The translations under genes were made by a program, and so were the position numbers. A DNA stretch of 64,000 nt from Lenzites betulinus. Its lineage: Eukaryota > Basidiomycota > Agaricomycetes > Polyporales > Polyporaceae. The notes beneath the pieces were generated by a model that worked only from the letters and a program-made list of their open reading frames with translations, was not told the origin of the DNA and did no database searches. Where the stretch lies: contig JABYQU010000001.1 in NCBI GenBank assembly GCA_022264855.1, positions 1,488,001-1,552,000 on the forward strand, written 5' to 3'. Shown here piece after piece: positions 1-12,349 of this stretch. Numbering within the stretch: position 1 is the stretch's first letter; each line of letters starts with the position of its first letter.

Positions 1-2679
1 GCTGAAGGTCCGGCAGGTAGTCTCTAGTCCTTCCGGGGACGTTGGCCAGGTAGTGGTGGTGCAGAGAGACGCGATGAATCCCGAGGAAGGCGAACGGGAA
101 AGCGGGGTCGCTGCCGTGTCGGTGACTGAGTCCGCCGTCGTACCCGTGTTCCGTAACGGCAAAGTGGACGCGGCAAAGCGCCAGGATAGTTCCTCTCCCA
201 CCTGCAAGCGGCGTCTCCAGTCGCGGCCACGCCGTCTATTCCTCCCAGCAGCTCTCAGGTCTGCGAGGTCATTGTCGTCTTCATGCAATCCGTTGCAGCG
301 ACACCCATAGCGGTACGCATGAATTCAAGGCCGATTGATGAGCACCGGGAGCAAAGTGGCGCAGGTCGTTCGGCAGTATTGGCGCCGCGACGACCGTCCA
401 AGAACCTCCGAGAAGCTCAACAGACGGCTGGAAGTTGCACTAAACCATTACAGTCAGCCCCGTTCGACTCCCAGTCCGCATGGACACTGTGCACCGCGGC
501 CTTCTTGCCTCACCTCAAGTTCCGCCCACCCTCTACTGCTCCTCCGCGGACTCTTGGATGAACATTAGCAGGGTTGGCGGGGACCAGGCCCTAAGCATCA
601 GGCGGCCGAACCATTGTCGCGTCCTCGCGTCCTCGCGGATCCTCCCCTTCGATATGAACGGAGAGCATGAGGTGCGCGGTGGAAGCCCTGTCATTTACAC
701 GGTGAGTACCCAGTTTGCGGTTCGGCTGGCTCAGGGGACCCTGAGAAGGCTCTGTGCCGTACTCGGGAGAGCTGTTGCTCTGGAACGCGTGCACATCGAG
801 GGGGTCTACCGGCGGCGCACGGTCGAATACCTCAGTCTGCTGTCAGTCCCCCCGCGACGACTCCTCCCCGTCGCAGGGGGACTCACTCAAGCGTCGCTTC
901 CCTCTTCAACATGCTGCATAGGTGCCTCAACTGGCTCCTACCTGTCCCACTGTTCCTTTTGTGGTAACACCCAGTCTTCCCGGGAGCTAGTGGCTTCTAT
1001 CTTCATGAGCCGATATTGGTGCGTGGACGGTTCATTTTGCTCTTTGAGCACATCAGGAAACCAGGTCCCTGAGCAAAATCGAGCGTATACCCCCAAACAC
1101 GATGCTTAGATATGTCCTTTGGGCCTTTCAAATTCGATTGGCGCGGAATCACCCAGCGAGCAAGCCAGGACATAGACAGACGCAGAATCCTCTCAGACCT
1201 TCAAATATGACAACGATGGCCACATATTCTTGAAAACCATACTGCATGCCACTTGTTGGGCGGGATCAAGCGTTGCGATGAGAGTCTACAATGGTGACGT
1301 CGGTGTGTCGGTCTTTCCATCATGATCTGAAGAGGAGTTCAGGACGCTCACCACCACAGCAGGGCCAAGAGGCTTACATGCTAGCACGGCGATACGTCTT
1401 GAGGGTCAACGCATGCTAGTTACGATAACGGTCGCCAGCGTACACGCCCCAGCGTATCTCTCGATGACCAGTGCTTGCGATTCACCAGGTCTGTCGCAGT
1501 CGCGCAGTGCGCGTAGTCCCGGGCAACAGTCGGCCGAGGTTGGATACCTGATGAGCCGCGCGCTTGTTCCTTGACAGAAATACACCCAGATGAAGGACAG
1601 TTCTCCGACACAACACCGTCGCGGTGGCCAGATGACCACCTAGCGTACATATGGGCGACGTTCGCCACGCCGACGCGTGCAGCAGCGGAGAATAAAAGCG
1701 GCGCGTCGCGGGACGAGGTATCGCCCGGCGTTGTTTGTGCCGGAGTGTGCTACGCCGGTTTACACGTTCATAATTCGTACGTCGCTTCATCCAGTTTGAG
1801 CTGTACGTCTAATACAGTGCGAGAGCGCACATACGCCGTGCCTCAAGATATCCGCAGACAAGTGGTGGCGTAGCTGGCGAGCCCGCTGAGAGACCGATGC
1901 GGTGAATTTTCGAATCCAGCGGGGCGACTCCGATTGTTCCTCCGACGTCGGGAGTCCCCAAGATCGCGTGGTTCCCCAAGCCTCGGATCCCGTACACCAG
2001 CCACATTGGTCGCACGCTCCGCCATCCCCAGCCTACAGCATGCGGACGGCGTATTGACTTCACGTGGCGCTCTGAGCGCACGAAACTTGCCCAGGCCTCG
2101 GACCTCAGACATCAGAATACCCATGGCCGGTGACCCAAGGTCTATCACCGTGCCCCACGGGCCACCGGACAGAACGCGTATCACCAAAGGACACTGGTAC
2201 ACGCCGGGATCCCCGTCGATGCCTGTACCTAAACATTTGTTGCAAGTACATTCGGGGATGATTACTTGGACTCGCTGCCGTCTAGCACTCACCATCCTGA
2301 CCCACCAACGCCTGCTCGCATACATGACGAGCGGGTGACTTGGCAGTCCTGTTGCATCGCTTCGTGCGCTGGCCGCGCCTGCGGCCACTGTTAACCGTTT
2401 AACATTGAGCTGAGAAGAAAATAAATTCCGTTAGGCCCACGTCGTTCGAGACCCGGCTCCGCCTGCGCTTGTGCTTGAATGAACTAAGCGCCTTGAGCGG
2501 ATTCCCACGGGGTATGAAAGCGATGAATCTCGGCCGGGCCCGCCCTTGCGGCGCAGCCGTAGCCTGGTGCACTGGGCGGACGTGTCAAGTTATACAAGTA
2601 CTACCTCCTCCTCCTCCTCCTCCCTCTTCTTCGACGATTCCTCTTCACCCCTTCCGCCTCAGCTGTCGCCTGAACGATC
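1..2679. other. No convincing gene; upstream region of the pyrophosphorylase gene
   Basis: I see no open frame here that can be extended by plausible splicing into a recognisable protein. Several 60–210-codon frames overlap on both strands without coding-like character. The last 80 bases before the start codon at 2680 are strongly pyrimidine-rich (about 2605–2665, CTC and TTC runs), which looks like the leader and core promoter of the downstream gene. Decayed mobile DNA in 1–2400 is possible, but I could not identify a family. Confidence 0.5.
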
Positions 2680-4964
2680 ATGTCTGCCAGCGCGTCGAAC
2701 CCCCCTGCCGCCGCGCAGGCCTCCGGCGGGCCCGCGATCGAGTACATGTTCAAACAGATTTTGGACGCCGTGCACAAGTCGGTCAGTGACCCGACACGCC
2801 CTGCCCCCTCCCCGCTCCCCGTAATCCCGCCTAACGCGTGCTCGGACAGCAACTCGAGATCGCAGAGCTCCGCTCCGAGTGCCACGAGCTCCGCCAGGCG
2901 AACGCGAGCCTTGAACGCCAGGTCAAGGAGGGTATGCAGGTGAGCACGTCCGCCCTCCGTCCGCTCGCTCTGTTTCGTGCCAGCACGCCCTGCACCGCGA
3001 TCCACATGATCACCCCTTGACACCCCGCGCACGTTCTGTTCTGTCTGCGGCGACCTTTTGCCGACGTGCATCACGCCGCATTGCAACCGAGGTTCGACAG
3101 GTGCAGCGCGGCCAGCGTAGAACCTCGCTTGGCGGGTATAGGTCGCCGAAATGAATTGGGCGCGGGTGGTCTGGATGGGGGTAAGACTTGGCTTTGTGGC
3201 TGTTGCACCGCAGCGCAGCATTCGCTTTGGATGTCCGCAGCGGTCAACATATGCAAGAGGCCGTGCGAAGTCCGTCCGAAAAACTCGGAGCGTATTCGGG
3301 AAACACCACCGGGGCACGAATCCGTACCTCAGGATGTCCTGTGGTGTTTATACGCAAACCTTGACCGAATTTGCTTTCCCTTCGGCCTCACGCAGAGAGT
3401 GTTATTCGCTGATTATATCGAGTACCACGATCAGCACATGATGACAGCGGGTCTGCCAGACTGTTTCTGCAGTTTTTGAGGGGTCTCTTGCTTCCCATAC
3501 TCTACAATCACGCCAGGTCTTGCGAACGATGCTAACTCTCCGTTCCAGAACAACTCCAGGCTTGGAACGCCTGGGTTCACGACGCCCGCTCCCGGAAGTC
3601 CACAGCTTCGCGCAAAGTCCCCATTCCTCAGTCCCAGTACCATCCCATCACTCGTCGTCCCCCCGAGCATCCATGTACCATCACCTCTGGGCGACAACGC
3701 ACTCACTCAGTACCCCTTCGGCATTCGTGAGATCCCCGGGTTCTGGGTCGTGATTCCCGCCGGCGGTGCTGGTACCCGTCTCTGGCCGCTCTCTCGCGAA
3801 AACCATCCCAAATTCTTGCTTGATCTTACCCTGAAGGGCCGGTCGCTTATCCAGGCCACCTGGGACCGTCTCATCCCCCTCACCTCTGCCGCTCGCACCG
3901 CCATTGTCGCCGGTCCCGCACACGTTGCGAGTATCAAGGAGCAGCTTCCCGACCTCCTCGCGCACAATCTGATCTGTGAGCCCAGCGCGAAAGAATCGAT
4001 GGCCGCCATCGGTCTCGCCGCAGCCATCCTCGCCCTGCGCGACCCCAACGCGATCATCGGTTCGTTCGCTGCGGACCACATGATCTCCGGCGACGACGCA
4101 TTCCTCGCCGCCGTCGCAGAGGCGGTCGAGGTCGCGAAGAAGGACTACCTCGTCACGATCGGCATCGCGCCCTCGCACCCGTCGACCGGGTTCGGGTACG
4201 TGCGGCTGGGCGAGAAGGTCGGGCTCGCGGACGCGCCGAACGCGCGGCTCGTGTCGAGCTTCAAGGAGAAGCCGGACGCGCGCACGGCGGCGGCGTACAT
4301 CAAGACGGGCAACTACCGCTGGAACGCGGGCATGTTCGTGGTCAAGGCCGCGTTCCTCATGGACCTCCTGCGCGAGTACAAGCCCGAGCTGCACGCGGGC
4401 CTGCAGGAGATCGCGCGCGCGTGGGACGACGAGACGCTCCGCGCGCGCGCGCTCGCGGACATCTGGCCCGGGCTCGAGAAGATCGCGATCGACAACGCGG
4501 TCGCGGAGCCCGCCGCGCTCGACCGCCGCGTCGCGGTCGTGCCCGCCACGTTCGGTCAGTTTGGGCTCACCGTCGCTGAGTGTCGCTGTGCAGTTTCGTG
4601 GACGTTGCTGACGCGCTTGTTTGATCCGCAGGATGGGATGATGTCGGAGACTTCTCTTCGCTCGCGGACCTCCTCCCCGCCGAATCCAACCAGCCGCGCA
4701 TCCTCGGCGACAGCGGTCTCGGTGCGTGTTCTCTTGCTCGTTATCACAGAAAGGGACTGAGCGATTGGTGCAGTCGTCACGGAGCAGGCTGCCGGCGGCA
4801 TCGTCGTGCCCGGCTCGGGCAGGCTCGTCTCGCTCCTCGGCGTAGACGACCTCGTGATTGTCGACATGCCGGACACCCTGCTCGTCACCACGCGCGCGCG
4901 CTCGCAGGAGGTGAAGCGTCTTGTGAAGAAGTGCCGCGAAGCCGGCTGGAAGCAGCTCTTGTAA
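2680..4964 (+). CDS. Mannose-1-phosphate guanylyltransferase (GDP-mannose pyrophosphorylase, ManC-like) with N-terminal coiled coil
   Basis: Makes GDP-mannose from mannose 1-phosphate and GTP, the sugar donor for glycosylation and cell-wall mannans. Exons by hand: 2680–2781, 2850–2939, 3549–4554, 4632–4721 and 4774–4964; all phases agree and give 492 residues. Residues 1–64 hold a heptad-like helix (QLEIAELRSECHELRQ), followed by a Ser/Pro-rich linker. The nucleotidyltransferase core starts near residue 133 with the signature IPAGGAGTRLWPLSR. Further in come GSFAADHMI, FKEKPD and FGWDDVGD, the last created exactly by the 4554/4632 splice. The core resembles the bacterial ManC/XanB type more than the eukaryotic Psa1/GMPPB type, and it lacks the C-terminal isomerase cupin of bifunctional forms. 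There is no in-frame ATG between 3549 and the core, so the upstream exons are needed for a start. The 609-bp intron 2 is unusually long here and could hide another exon. Confidence 0.88.
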
Positions 4965-7127
4965 AACAAACAAAGGCCCTTGGCGCGGTTCCCCAGGCGT
5001 CGGGGAACGGTGTTTGTGTGACGATACGGACCGCGGCGCGGGGAGGTCGCGCTTTATTGGTTTCCACGGACAGCGCAATGAACTCAGTACTGAAGATATC
5101 CGGAGCGCGGCGTCGGAGCAGAAACACAGCCGCTAACAGTGAACGTTGAACGCCGAGTAGTATATTATCATCGTGGACTTCGCTATCGCTACGTCTCTAC
5201 CCGTAATACCCAGTCTACCGCCCTCAGTAGTACACGTCTTACCTATTTATCGTCGTGAACGTAAGCGTCACGGATGGTAGCGCTCCCTTACTCGCCTCTG
5301 GCGCCTCTATAAGGACTGGTCAAATCACTCCGGCATGTCCGACCGGTTTGACCGAAGGCGGTCAGAACGGTCAGATAGCTAGTTAGAGTGGTCAGATGAT
5401 TCTTGAAGGCGGTCAGACCGGTCAGATCTGGTCAAGGTGGTCAGCGTGGTCAGTACTTGTGGTCAGTGTGGTCAAGGTGGTCAGTAGGTGGTCAAAGGGG
5501 TCAGTAGGTGGTCAGACCGGTCAAAGTGGTCAGAATGGTCAAAGTGGTCAGAGTGGTCAAAGTGGTCAGTAGCTGGTCAGACCGGTCAGTAGCTAGGTGG
5601 TCAAGGTGGTCATATAGGTGGTCAGACCGGTCAGATCGGCCATGGTCAAAGTGGTCAATCTGGTCAGTAGCTATAGGTGGTCAGACCGGTCAGTAGGGGG
5701 TCAAGGTGGTCAATCAATGTTTGACTGGTCCCAGCGGTCAAATACTGCCTACCATTGTGACCAACATGGCAATATTAATATGAGCTCATTGGACGTTATG
5801 AGCGTCGGACAGCCGCGGAGGTTCGTCTCCCCAAAAGATGATAGCAATCAAAACTTAAAGGAGCTCCAAGAGCTTCAAAATAAATCCCGGGCGGGTTCTG
5901 GCTGCCACTCAGGGTGGACACGGTGTGTAAGTGTGTGTATCTCAGAAGCCTCGCGTACCGGCATGCATATGCAGAAAAATTGACCATCTATCGACGTCTT
6001 CGTATGAGGGTGGCCTAGACCCTTGCGAGGTTGTGAGCACCGGTATCGGAGTGATGTTCTGACAGTACCACATGGCTACGGCCCATCCTTGCCCACATCC
6101 TGATCATGCGGGCGCTGTTTGTTCGCCGGGATCGCAGAATGTCAGCGAACGCTTGCCGGAAACAGGACGGTGGGGCGTCCCAGCAGCCGCGGGTGCATTC
6201 AGCGTGCGCGCACCGCCGGCCCGCGTGTCTGCGCGCGCTCGCATTGCACGTTCTGGCCACGCACTACGGCATGCAATGAGAAGGTTGGTCAGCGCGGCGG
6301 CAGCTGACTGTCACCATCGCTTCGCTCGGGGAGTGTGTGTGGCAGCGCGACGGGCAGCTCCCACCGACTGCATTGCGTTACGACAATGCGTGCGCACGGG
6401 CGATAAGGGCAAGCTGCGGGCGCGCGTCGGGACGGCGGCGGGTACTTGTATAATATATGCGGCGGTGCTGCTATTACTAGGCGGGAGGAGTTCGTCATCG
6501 CGCGGTGGGATGTCGAAAGTCGGGCGGGTGATGGCTTGGCCAGGAGCGGCGGTGTATCCTTTTCGGGGTCGCGTACGGGGCACCACCGGCAGATTCGGGC
6601 GGCAGGAGTGTTGTTCCGGCCCAGGGCTCAATTTGAATCGATGGCCGACATAGGGGATCTGCTGCTCACTCTTGTTGTGCGTACTGCGACCCGTGGCTTG
6701 CACGCGGGCTTCGAGACTGTTCTCCTGGCCACATATTCACTTGGATGATGTGCGGGATCGTCAAGGGCGACGTCAGAGCCCGGCGGGCCGCGTCGGAAGC
6801 GTGTGGCATTGTGTGGCGCGCGCAGGCGCTCGGGTGAGCGACGGGCGCCTGGGGCAGCTGGAGAAGCCGGAAGGGCACCCCCGAGTGCCTTAGTAATTTG
6901 CGGCGGCGGAGTAGATAGAGATAGCACAGACTCCTTCCTACCACCACCATCCCCATCCCCCTCTTCCTCCAGGGTCCTCCTCGCGGCCACAGTCGGGTGC
7001 TGCTCGAGGTATGCCCGCCCGCCGACCGCCCCCACCGTGCGCCGTGCTCCGTGCTTACCACTCTCTCAGCCCGCATCCATTCATATAGCACCAAGACTCC
7101 CACGAAGCACGCAAATCCTCGCTACCA
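4965..7127. other. Intergenic region upstream of the bZIP gene
   Basis: Apart from the minisatellite at 5317–5745 I see no gene. The distal part (6900–7120) has CT- and CCA-rich runs just before the ATG at 7128 and is probably the leader and promoter of the bZIP gene. Open frames at 6072–6653 and 6628–7103 lack family signatures and overlap frames on the other strand. Confidence 0.5.
5317..5745. repeat. GGTCA minisatellite
   Basis: About 35 copies of GGTCA lie in roughly 430 bases on the plus strand. They are spaced mostly 7–10 bases apart, with recurring higher-order units such as GGTCAGACCGGTCAG and GGTCAGTAGGTGGTCA. Part of the unit is self-complementary (GGTC/GACC). Frames through it give only monotonous Val/Arg/Ser strings, so it is not coding. 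It lies 350 bases downstream of the pyrophosphorylase stop. Confidence 0.93.
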
Positions 7128-8129
7128 ATGGCACCATCCAATCTCCAGGGCCTGAACATTGTCCACCCCATCCAGCCGCCCAACCCCTACCTCTCGGACG
7201 CCGACCTCCTCTCCGTCCCGCCCTTCCCCGACCTCAACGCCCAGCTCGACCTATGGACTAACCTCAACTTCCAGTCCGACGAGCCCCTCGTCTCGGCCCG
7301 GTCGGGTGGGGATAGCGCCCAAAAAGACAGCCGCGACCGCAAGCGCAGCGCCCTCGACGACGGCAGCGAAGATGACCCCGAGCGCTACAACGACGAGGAG
7401 GACCTGCAGCGCAGCGGCATCGCCGAGACGCAGGCCCACGAGAATGTGGTCATGGGCACCGTGCTCCCTCCCACCGGCGCGTCCCACCCTGCGCAGTCCA
7501 TGAGCGATAGCCCCCTGCCGTTCGACCTGAACAGCATTCTCGCGGGCTTCGGCATCGACCCGTTCATGGTCCCCCCGCCGCCCGCGCCCCAGGCTGCGCT
7601 CCCGGGCAATCCTGCGACGACCATCGCGCACCTCCTCTCCATGCACGCGTCGACATTCCGCGCGGGTCCTCCTTCTGGCCAGTCTCCAAGCCCTGTTTCC
7701 CCCGCACAGGGCTCGCAGGCGTCGAGCCCCACCGTCACTACGAAACGGCCGCGCACCGCGCGCAACTCCATTTCTTCGCCCTCGGATGACATCACCCAAG
7801 CGGCCAGCCCGTCTGAATTTGGCGATGAGAAACCCCAGAACGCGCAGGAGGACAAACGCCGGCGGAACACCGCCGCGTCCGCGCGTTTCCGGTTGAAGAA
7901 GAAGGAGCGCGAGGCGGCTCTTGAACGCAAGGCGAAGGAGCTGGAAGTCCGCGTGAGCGAGCTCGAGAAGGAATGCGAGGCGCTCCGCCGCGAGAATGGC
8001 TGGCTCAAGGGCCTCGTCGTGGGTGTCACCGGCGCGGGTGCAGCCCAACAGCAACAATCTCTCCAGCAACAATCCTCTGAAAACGGCGCGGTGGGCGTAA
8101 AGCGCACGCGCGACGACGACGGACAGTAA
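7128..8129 (+). CDS. bZIP transcription factor (Cys-3/MetR/Zip1-like)
   Basis: Single-exon gene of 333 residues. Residues 1–240 are low-complexity and Pro/Ser-rich with an acidic stretch (EDDPERYNDEED), as expected of an activation region. The basic region lies near residues 243–262 (RRRNTAASARFRLKKKEREA) and carries the N-x7-R core (NTAASARFR). It runs directly into a leucine zipper (LEVRVSELEKECEALRREN) to about residue 300. The RRRNTAASARFR form is typical of the fungal group that includes Neurospora CYS-3, Aspergillus MetR and S. pombe Zip1, which control sulfur or cadmium responses; assigning that role here is inference. The C-terminus is Gln-rich. No intron is needed, and the first ATG follows a pyrimidine-rich leader. 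Confidence 0.9.
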   Translation: MAPSNLQGLNIVHPIQPPNPYLSDADLLSVPPFPDLNAQLDLWTNLNFQSDEPLVSARSGGDSAQKDSRDRKRSALDDGSEDDPERYNDEEDLQRSGIAETQAHENVVMGTVLPPTGASHPAQSMSDSPLPFDLNSILAGFGIDPFMVPPPPAPQAALPGNPATTIAHLLSMHASTFRAGPPSGQSPSPVSPAQGSQASSPTVTTKRPRTARNSISSPSDDITQAASPSEFGDEKPQNAQEDKRRRNTAASARFRLKKKEREAALERKAKELEVRVSELEKECEALRRENGWLKGLVVGVTGAGAAQQQQSLQQQSSENGAVGVKRTRDDDGQ

Positions 8130-11100
8130 GGCGGGTAACGGTCGGGCTTCGGGCTTTCTGCACGGTTCTCTCCCCTTCTTCCCCGTCTTCCCTCCCGCGA
8201 GTTCTTCCACCACCAATGTACTTTGGGGCCGCTTGGGTGTCTTTTTGTTGCGATTTATTGATTTCGCCGCGGCGGGGACGCTAGGTCTCCGCGGGCATGT
8301 ACGTCGACGTCTCTCCCCCCGCCTCCTCTCGTGCACATGCGCATTTGCCGCTGTGCACGCCCGTCCACTCCCCCTTCACGACCTCCCGCTTCCCGTCTGT
8401 TTCCGTATAGTGTACTGCCGGTAATCGAGAGCCGAAGGACAGCGGCGGGCGGGCGCGTGAGGCGCAGAGAAGTACCAAGCAATGTATCCCATAGAACCTT
8501 TCCCCCTCCGACTCTCCCTCTGTCCCTCTGATCATGACTAGCTCTGCACGATCCACAATACGATGTCGCGCACGCGACGCAACGCATACCCCTTACTTCA
8601 GCTGCAGCGAGTGCAGCTTTTGTCAAGCCTCGGGCAATGGGGCCGTACATGTGTGTTGAGTCAGATAATCAACGCGTACGTCTCACCTGAGTCACCAGCA
8701 ATCTTGAGGAGTGCGACAGGAATTGCAGTCATCGATTGACAGTGAGACTTCCGATGATTTCCACAAGACCAGGTTTGAGGTCTGAATCCGTCGGATGAAT
8801 CAGGAAATATCGCACATGACAGACTCCCATGTTTTTGCTCTGCTCGACTGCCAACATACGTAGGATGCAGCTGTAGCTGTAGCATGGCCACGTCGACGAG
8901 CAGACCCGGGTGAACACGATATAGACTCCCACGCGCCTCCGAATCCGGACGAGCTGCAAGGAAGTTGAGTATGTTCAGTAAGTAGCACTTACATCAGAAC
9001 CATATCCAGAATCATCCACGCACCCATGTTCCACGCATTAAATTCAAAACCAGACAATCACCAGTACTGGCCGTAAGGACCTTCGGAATCCCCCGAAAGC
9101 GAAGGCCCGCAGCCGAGCGCGCCCTCCACGATAACGGCACCCAAACTGACGCCTGCCAGCGCGGAAGCGGCACGCTGTCCGTTAGCACTCCTCGCCCGAT
9201 GCTGTCACTCGCAAGCTTCAACGCATGATCATGATGCGCGCTGCGAAATCGGAGAAGCGTGGCGACAAGCGTAGCGTGCGCCCGATGCCCCCGCCCGATG
9301 CCCGATGCGCGAGCTAGAACCAGAACCAGGACGAGAAGCTGTCGAGGGCGACGTGGACGTCCCCGCGGCGGGGACAGTGTGGACGTGCTATGCGATGTTG
9401 TGGAGACGCACCGTGGGTGACGCGCGAGCTTCGTGGACGGGCGCGCGAGGCGGGTCGAGCCTGGGAATGCTTGCTAGTGTGTGTTCTGATTCGGTCCTGG
9501 GAAGCGTATATGTGCCCGTCTGCGTCACTGCTGGTCAGGGCCTCGAGACTCGCATCGAGCGATGAACGTCGAACGTTGAACGCGCACCCCTCCGCGGGCA
9601 GGCGCAGGTCAGAGCCAGGAACCGCGCGCTGGTGTGCCTGCGTCTTCGCTGCGTGCGCCCGGCGTTGGGAACGGCAGGGCGGGAGGAACCTCGGGCGACG
9701 ATCGTGGAGGGCAGGCTGCCCTTCCCATCCCACAAGTATTATACAGTCCAGAGTCTATCGGAAGGGGAGTGTACGACAGAGGAAGCTCGTCCAGCTGGTC
9801 ATTCACCGCGATAGTGGTAACGATGCCCATGTTGCCCGGCCGGGCCGCCTCGCGGTTCGAATGCGCATAGACGGCTAGTCTGAGAGACATGGATGAAATG
9901 GGATGGGACGCGTACGTTATGCTTCCGCCGCGTGCAGGATAGACTTGTTCGGGGCTGATTGCTGCGGGGTTCGCGGGTGACATGACAGCTGGTGAGGATG
10001 ACGGCACTCGCTAGGCGGCTTCAGACTCGGACACGGGGAGGGGGGAAGGGCGTCCATGACAAAGCTCGAGTCCAAGGATGGATGCGTACGGACGTAGAGA
10101 GTCTCTGAAGACCGCTCTGAAGTTCAATAGACACTAGTAGCCATTGGCGTGCCGTAGTCCACCGTCCGAGTACCACAGCGTCCAGCGCTCGAGCGTGCGG
10201 GATGTCGCACACGGATCATGCAGCCCAGCGCGAACACGCTGGCGGGATCCCCCGGGCCCGGGGCGCATCGCGCGAGCCAAAAGGACAGTCCCTGGGAGTG
10301 CCCAGTATTCGCTACTCGGTGCAGTGTGCTCGCAAGCGCGAGGCCATGAATCGGGTGAATCGGGGAAGCGACCAACGCCCAACGCCCAGTGACAATTGAA
10401 CAATTGAGTATTGCTCGGGGGCGAACGCGCATGCGACCCGGGGTCAGAGCTTGGACGTCTGCCTGCACGCTGCTGCTGTCGTCGTCCGTGCGCCGATGAG
10501 GCACCGCGGGGCAGGGGCATACGTATCGACCATCGGCCATCGGGGCTTCTAGTGTGCGGTTACGCCACATCGACGACCCGCGCCCGCCTCCTCGTCGCAG
10601 AACGGGGCATCCGTCTTCGGGTTGGGGCCTCGAGGCTCTACTAGAGGAGTGCGAGGTTCGCGGGTAAGTATTAGGGCAGCCTGCCATTGCGAGGATTATT
10701 GGTGCTGCGTGCCGCGCGGGAGGACGTGCCGCGGAAAAAGAGAGGGGCCGGGCGGAAGTCTGTGGGACGTGACATCGCCGTGTTCTGGGTTCGCGTAAAG
10801 TGGGCTAGCCTGGCTTGTCTGAGCTTCGAGGAGGGTATGTGCCTCAGCCTGTGATGGGGAGGGTCTTGAATTCCGGGCACGTCGGTCGGGGGGCCGTCGA
10901 GAGCTTGTTCTCTTCCCCGCCGACTTATAGCGCGGAGAGCGCGGCTGCACTGAATTTATGTGAGCGAGCTGCAGGCGCGGCAGGATCGTCCGAAGCCTGA
11001 GGTGGATTAGCGACCATTAGCAAGCGAGCCTGGCTAGAAGTATGTACTTACCAACTCGAGCGGTGGCGCTGTAAGCACCGGAAGGATTATTGATGGGGCT

Positions 11101-11223
11101 GCTGACTCAGCCGAATCGAGCGTCTTCAGCCACAAACCGCTGCCGCGAGCTGGCTGCACTCGCAGTACGCTCTCTCGCATTCACCACCATCTCGCTCTCC
11201 TCGACCCCTGTTACTCTACGAAG
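8130..11223. other. Gene-poor 3.1-kb interval
   Basis: Contains the 3' flank of the bZIP gene and the promoter of the RNF113-like gene. None of the open frames of 60–190 codons on either strand can be joined by splice sites into a recognisable protein, and no repeats or RNA genes stood out. Confidence 0.45.
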
Positions 11224-12349
11224 ATGGCATCCACAGAGAACGTCACCGTCCCGTTCTTCAAGAAGAAGGGCCGCGGCCGGCCCGCAACCACGCGAAAGCG
11301 CTCCGCGTCCCCGCCCGCCAGTGCGCTTACCGCGCCCGTCCCCTCGTCCTCCAAGTCGCAAGTCGTGCTCCCCTCGCGCAAGGCCGCCGCGAACCTGCTC
11401 AGCGCCGGCACGAAGCGCACTTTGACACAGCGCGAGCAGGACGACCTGGAGGACGCGGGCGAGCGGCGGGACGGGCCGGACATGAAGTGGACGGCGGCGG
11501 GCTCGCACCTGAACGCGGCGCTCGAGATCCTCGAGGGCGACGAGGCGGAGGCGCTGCTGGCGAAGCGGCGCAAGAGCGAGCGGCGGGGCGAGGAGGAGGA
11601 GGAGGGCCCGGACGACGGGATGTACCATGGCCAGAAGGCGTACAAGTCGCATATCAAGAAGGACAAGGAGATCCCGAAGGCGATGCGTGTCGGGCCGCAG
11701 CGCTCGAATAACAGCACGATCCGCACGGTGACGATCGTGGACTACCAGCCGGACGTGTGTAAGGACTACAAAGGTGCGTGTGTTTGCAGGGAGCGTGGCT
11801 AGGTGTGTGCTGACTGGCGTTGTAGAAACTGGATACTGTGGCTACGGCGACACGTGCAAGTTCTTGCACGACCGCGGAACATGTAAGTACATCCCCATGT
11901 GTGCAAGTAATATGCATTCATCGCTGACGCGTTTCCCCCCAGATCTACAAGGGTGGCAGCTGGACAAGCTCGCCGCGAACCCGCAGAAACAGGCGGAGGA
12001 CTCGGGCACGGACTCGGACGACGAGGACATCCCGTTCGCGTGCATCCTGTGCCGCAAGCCGTACACAGACCCGGTCGTGACACGGTGCGAGCACTACTTC
12101 TGCTCGGCGTGCGCGATCAAGCGCTTCGGGAAGACGCCGAAGTGCGCGGCGTGCGGCGCGCCCACGGGCGGCATCTTCAACCGCGCGGACAAGGTGATCG
12201 CGAAGCTGAAGAAGAAGGAGGCCGAGGACGCGGAGGGCGAGGAGGAGGAGGAGGAGGCACGGGCGCCGGCCGCGGGTGGGGTGCAGATCGAGGGTCTCAC
12301 GCACGGCAGCGACGGCGGGGGCAGCGAGGATGGGGACGAGAGCGACTAG
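11224..12349 (+). CDS. cwf24: Cwc24/RNF113-type splicing factor (CCCH zinc finger + RING)
   Basis: Spliceosome-associated factor that acts around the first catalytic step of pre-mRNA splicing. Exons 11224–11773, 11826–11882 and 11943–12349 give 337 residues. The N-terminus has a basic region followed by the family-typical segment containing KWTAAGSHLNAALE. Residues 179–198 form a CCCH finger (C-x8-C-x5-C-x3-H; key part GYCGYGDTCKFLH) that is assembled only after the first intron is removed. The second splice joins it to GWQLDKL. A C3HC4 RING lies at about 236–275 (FACILCRKPYTDPVV … CEHYFCSACAIKRF). The C-terminus is acidic. Length and domain order match fungal Cwc24 and animal RNF113A. Confidence 0.94.

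Noticed and set aside
1..2600. Decayed retrotransposon
   Set aside because: Considered because frames are broken and composition is less GC-rich, but no reverse transcriptase, integrase or LTR could be recognised.
3681..5078. 465-codon open frame on the minus strand
   Set aside because: It is the shadow of the pyrophosphorylase coding exons; Arg/Asp-rich with no domain.
7251..8336. 361-codon minus-strand frame
   Set aside because: Opposite-strand shadow of the bZIP gene.
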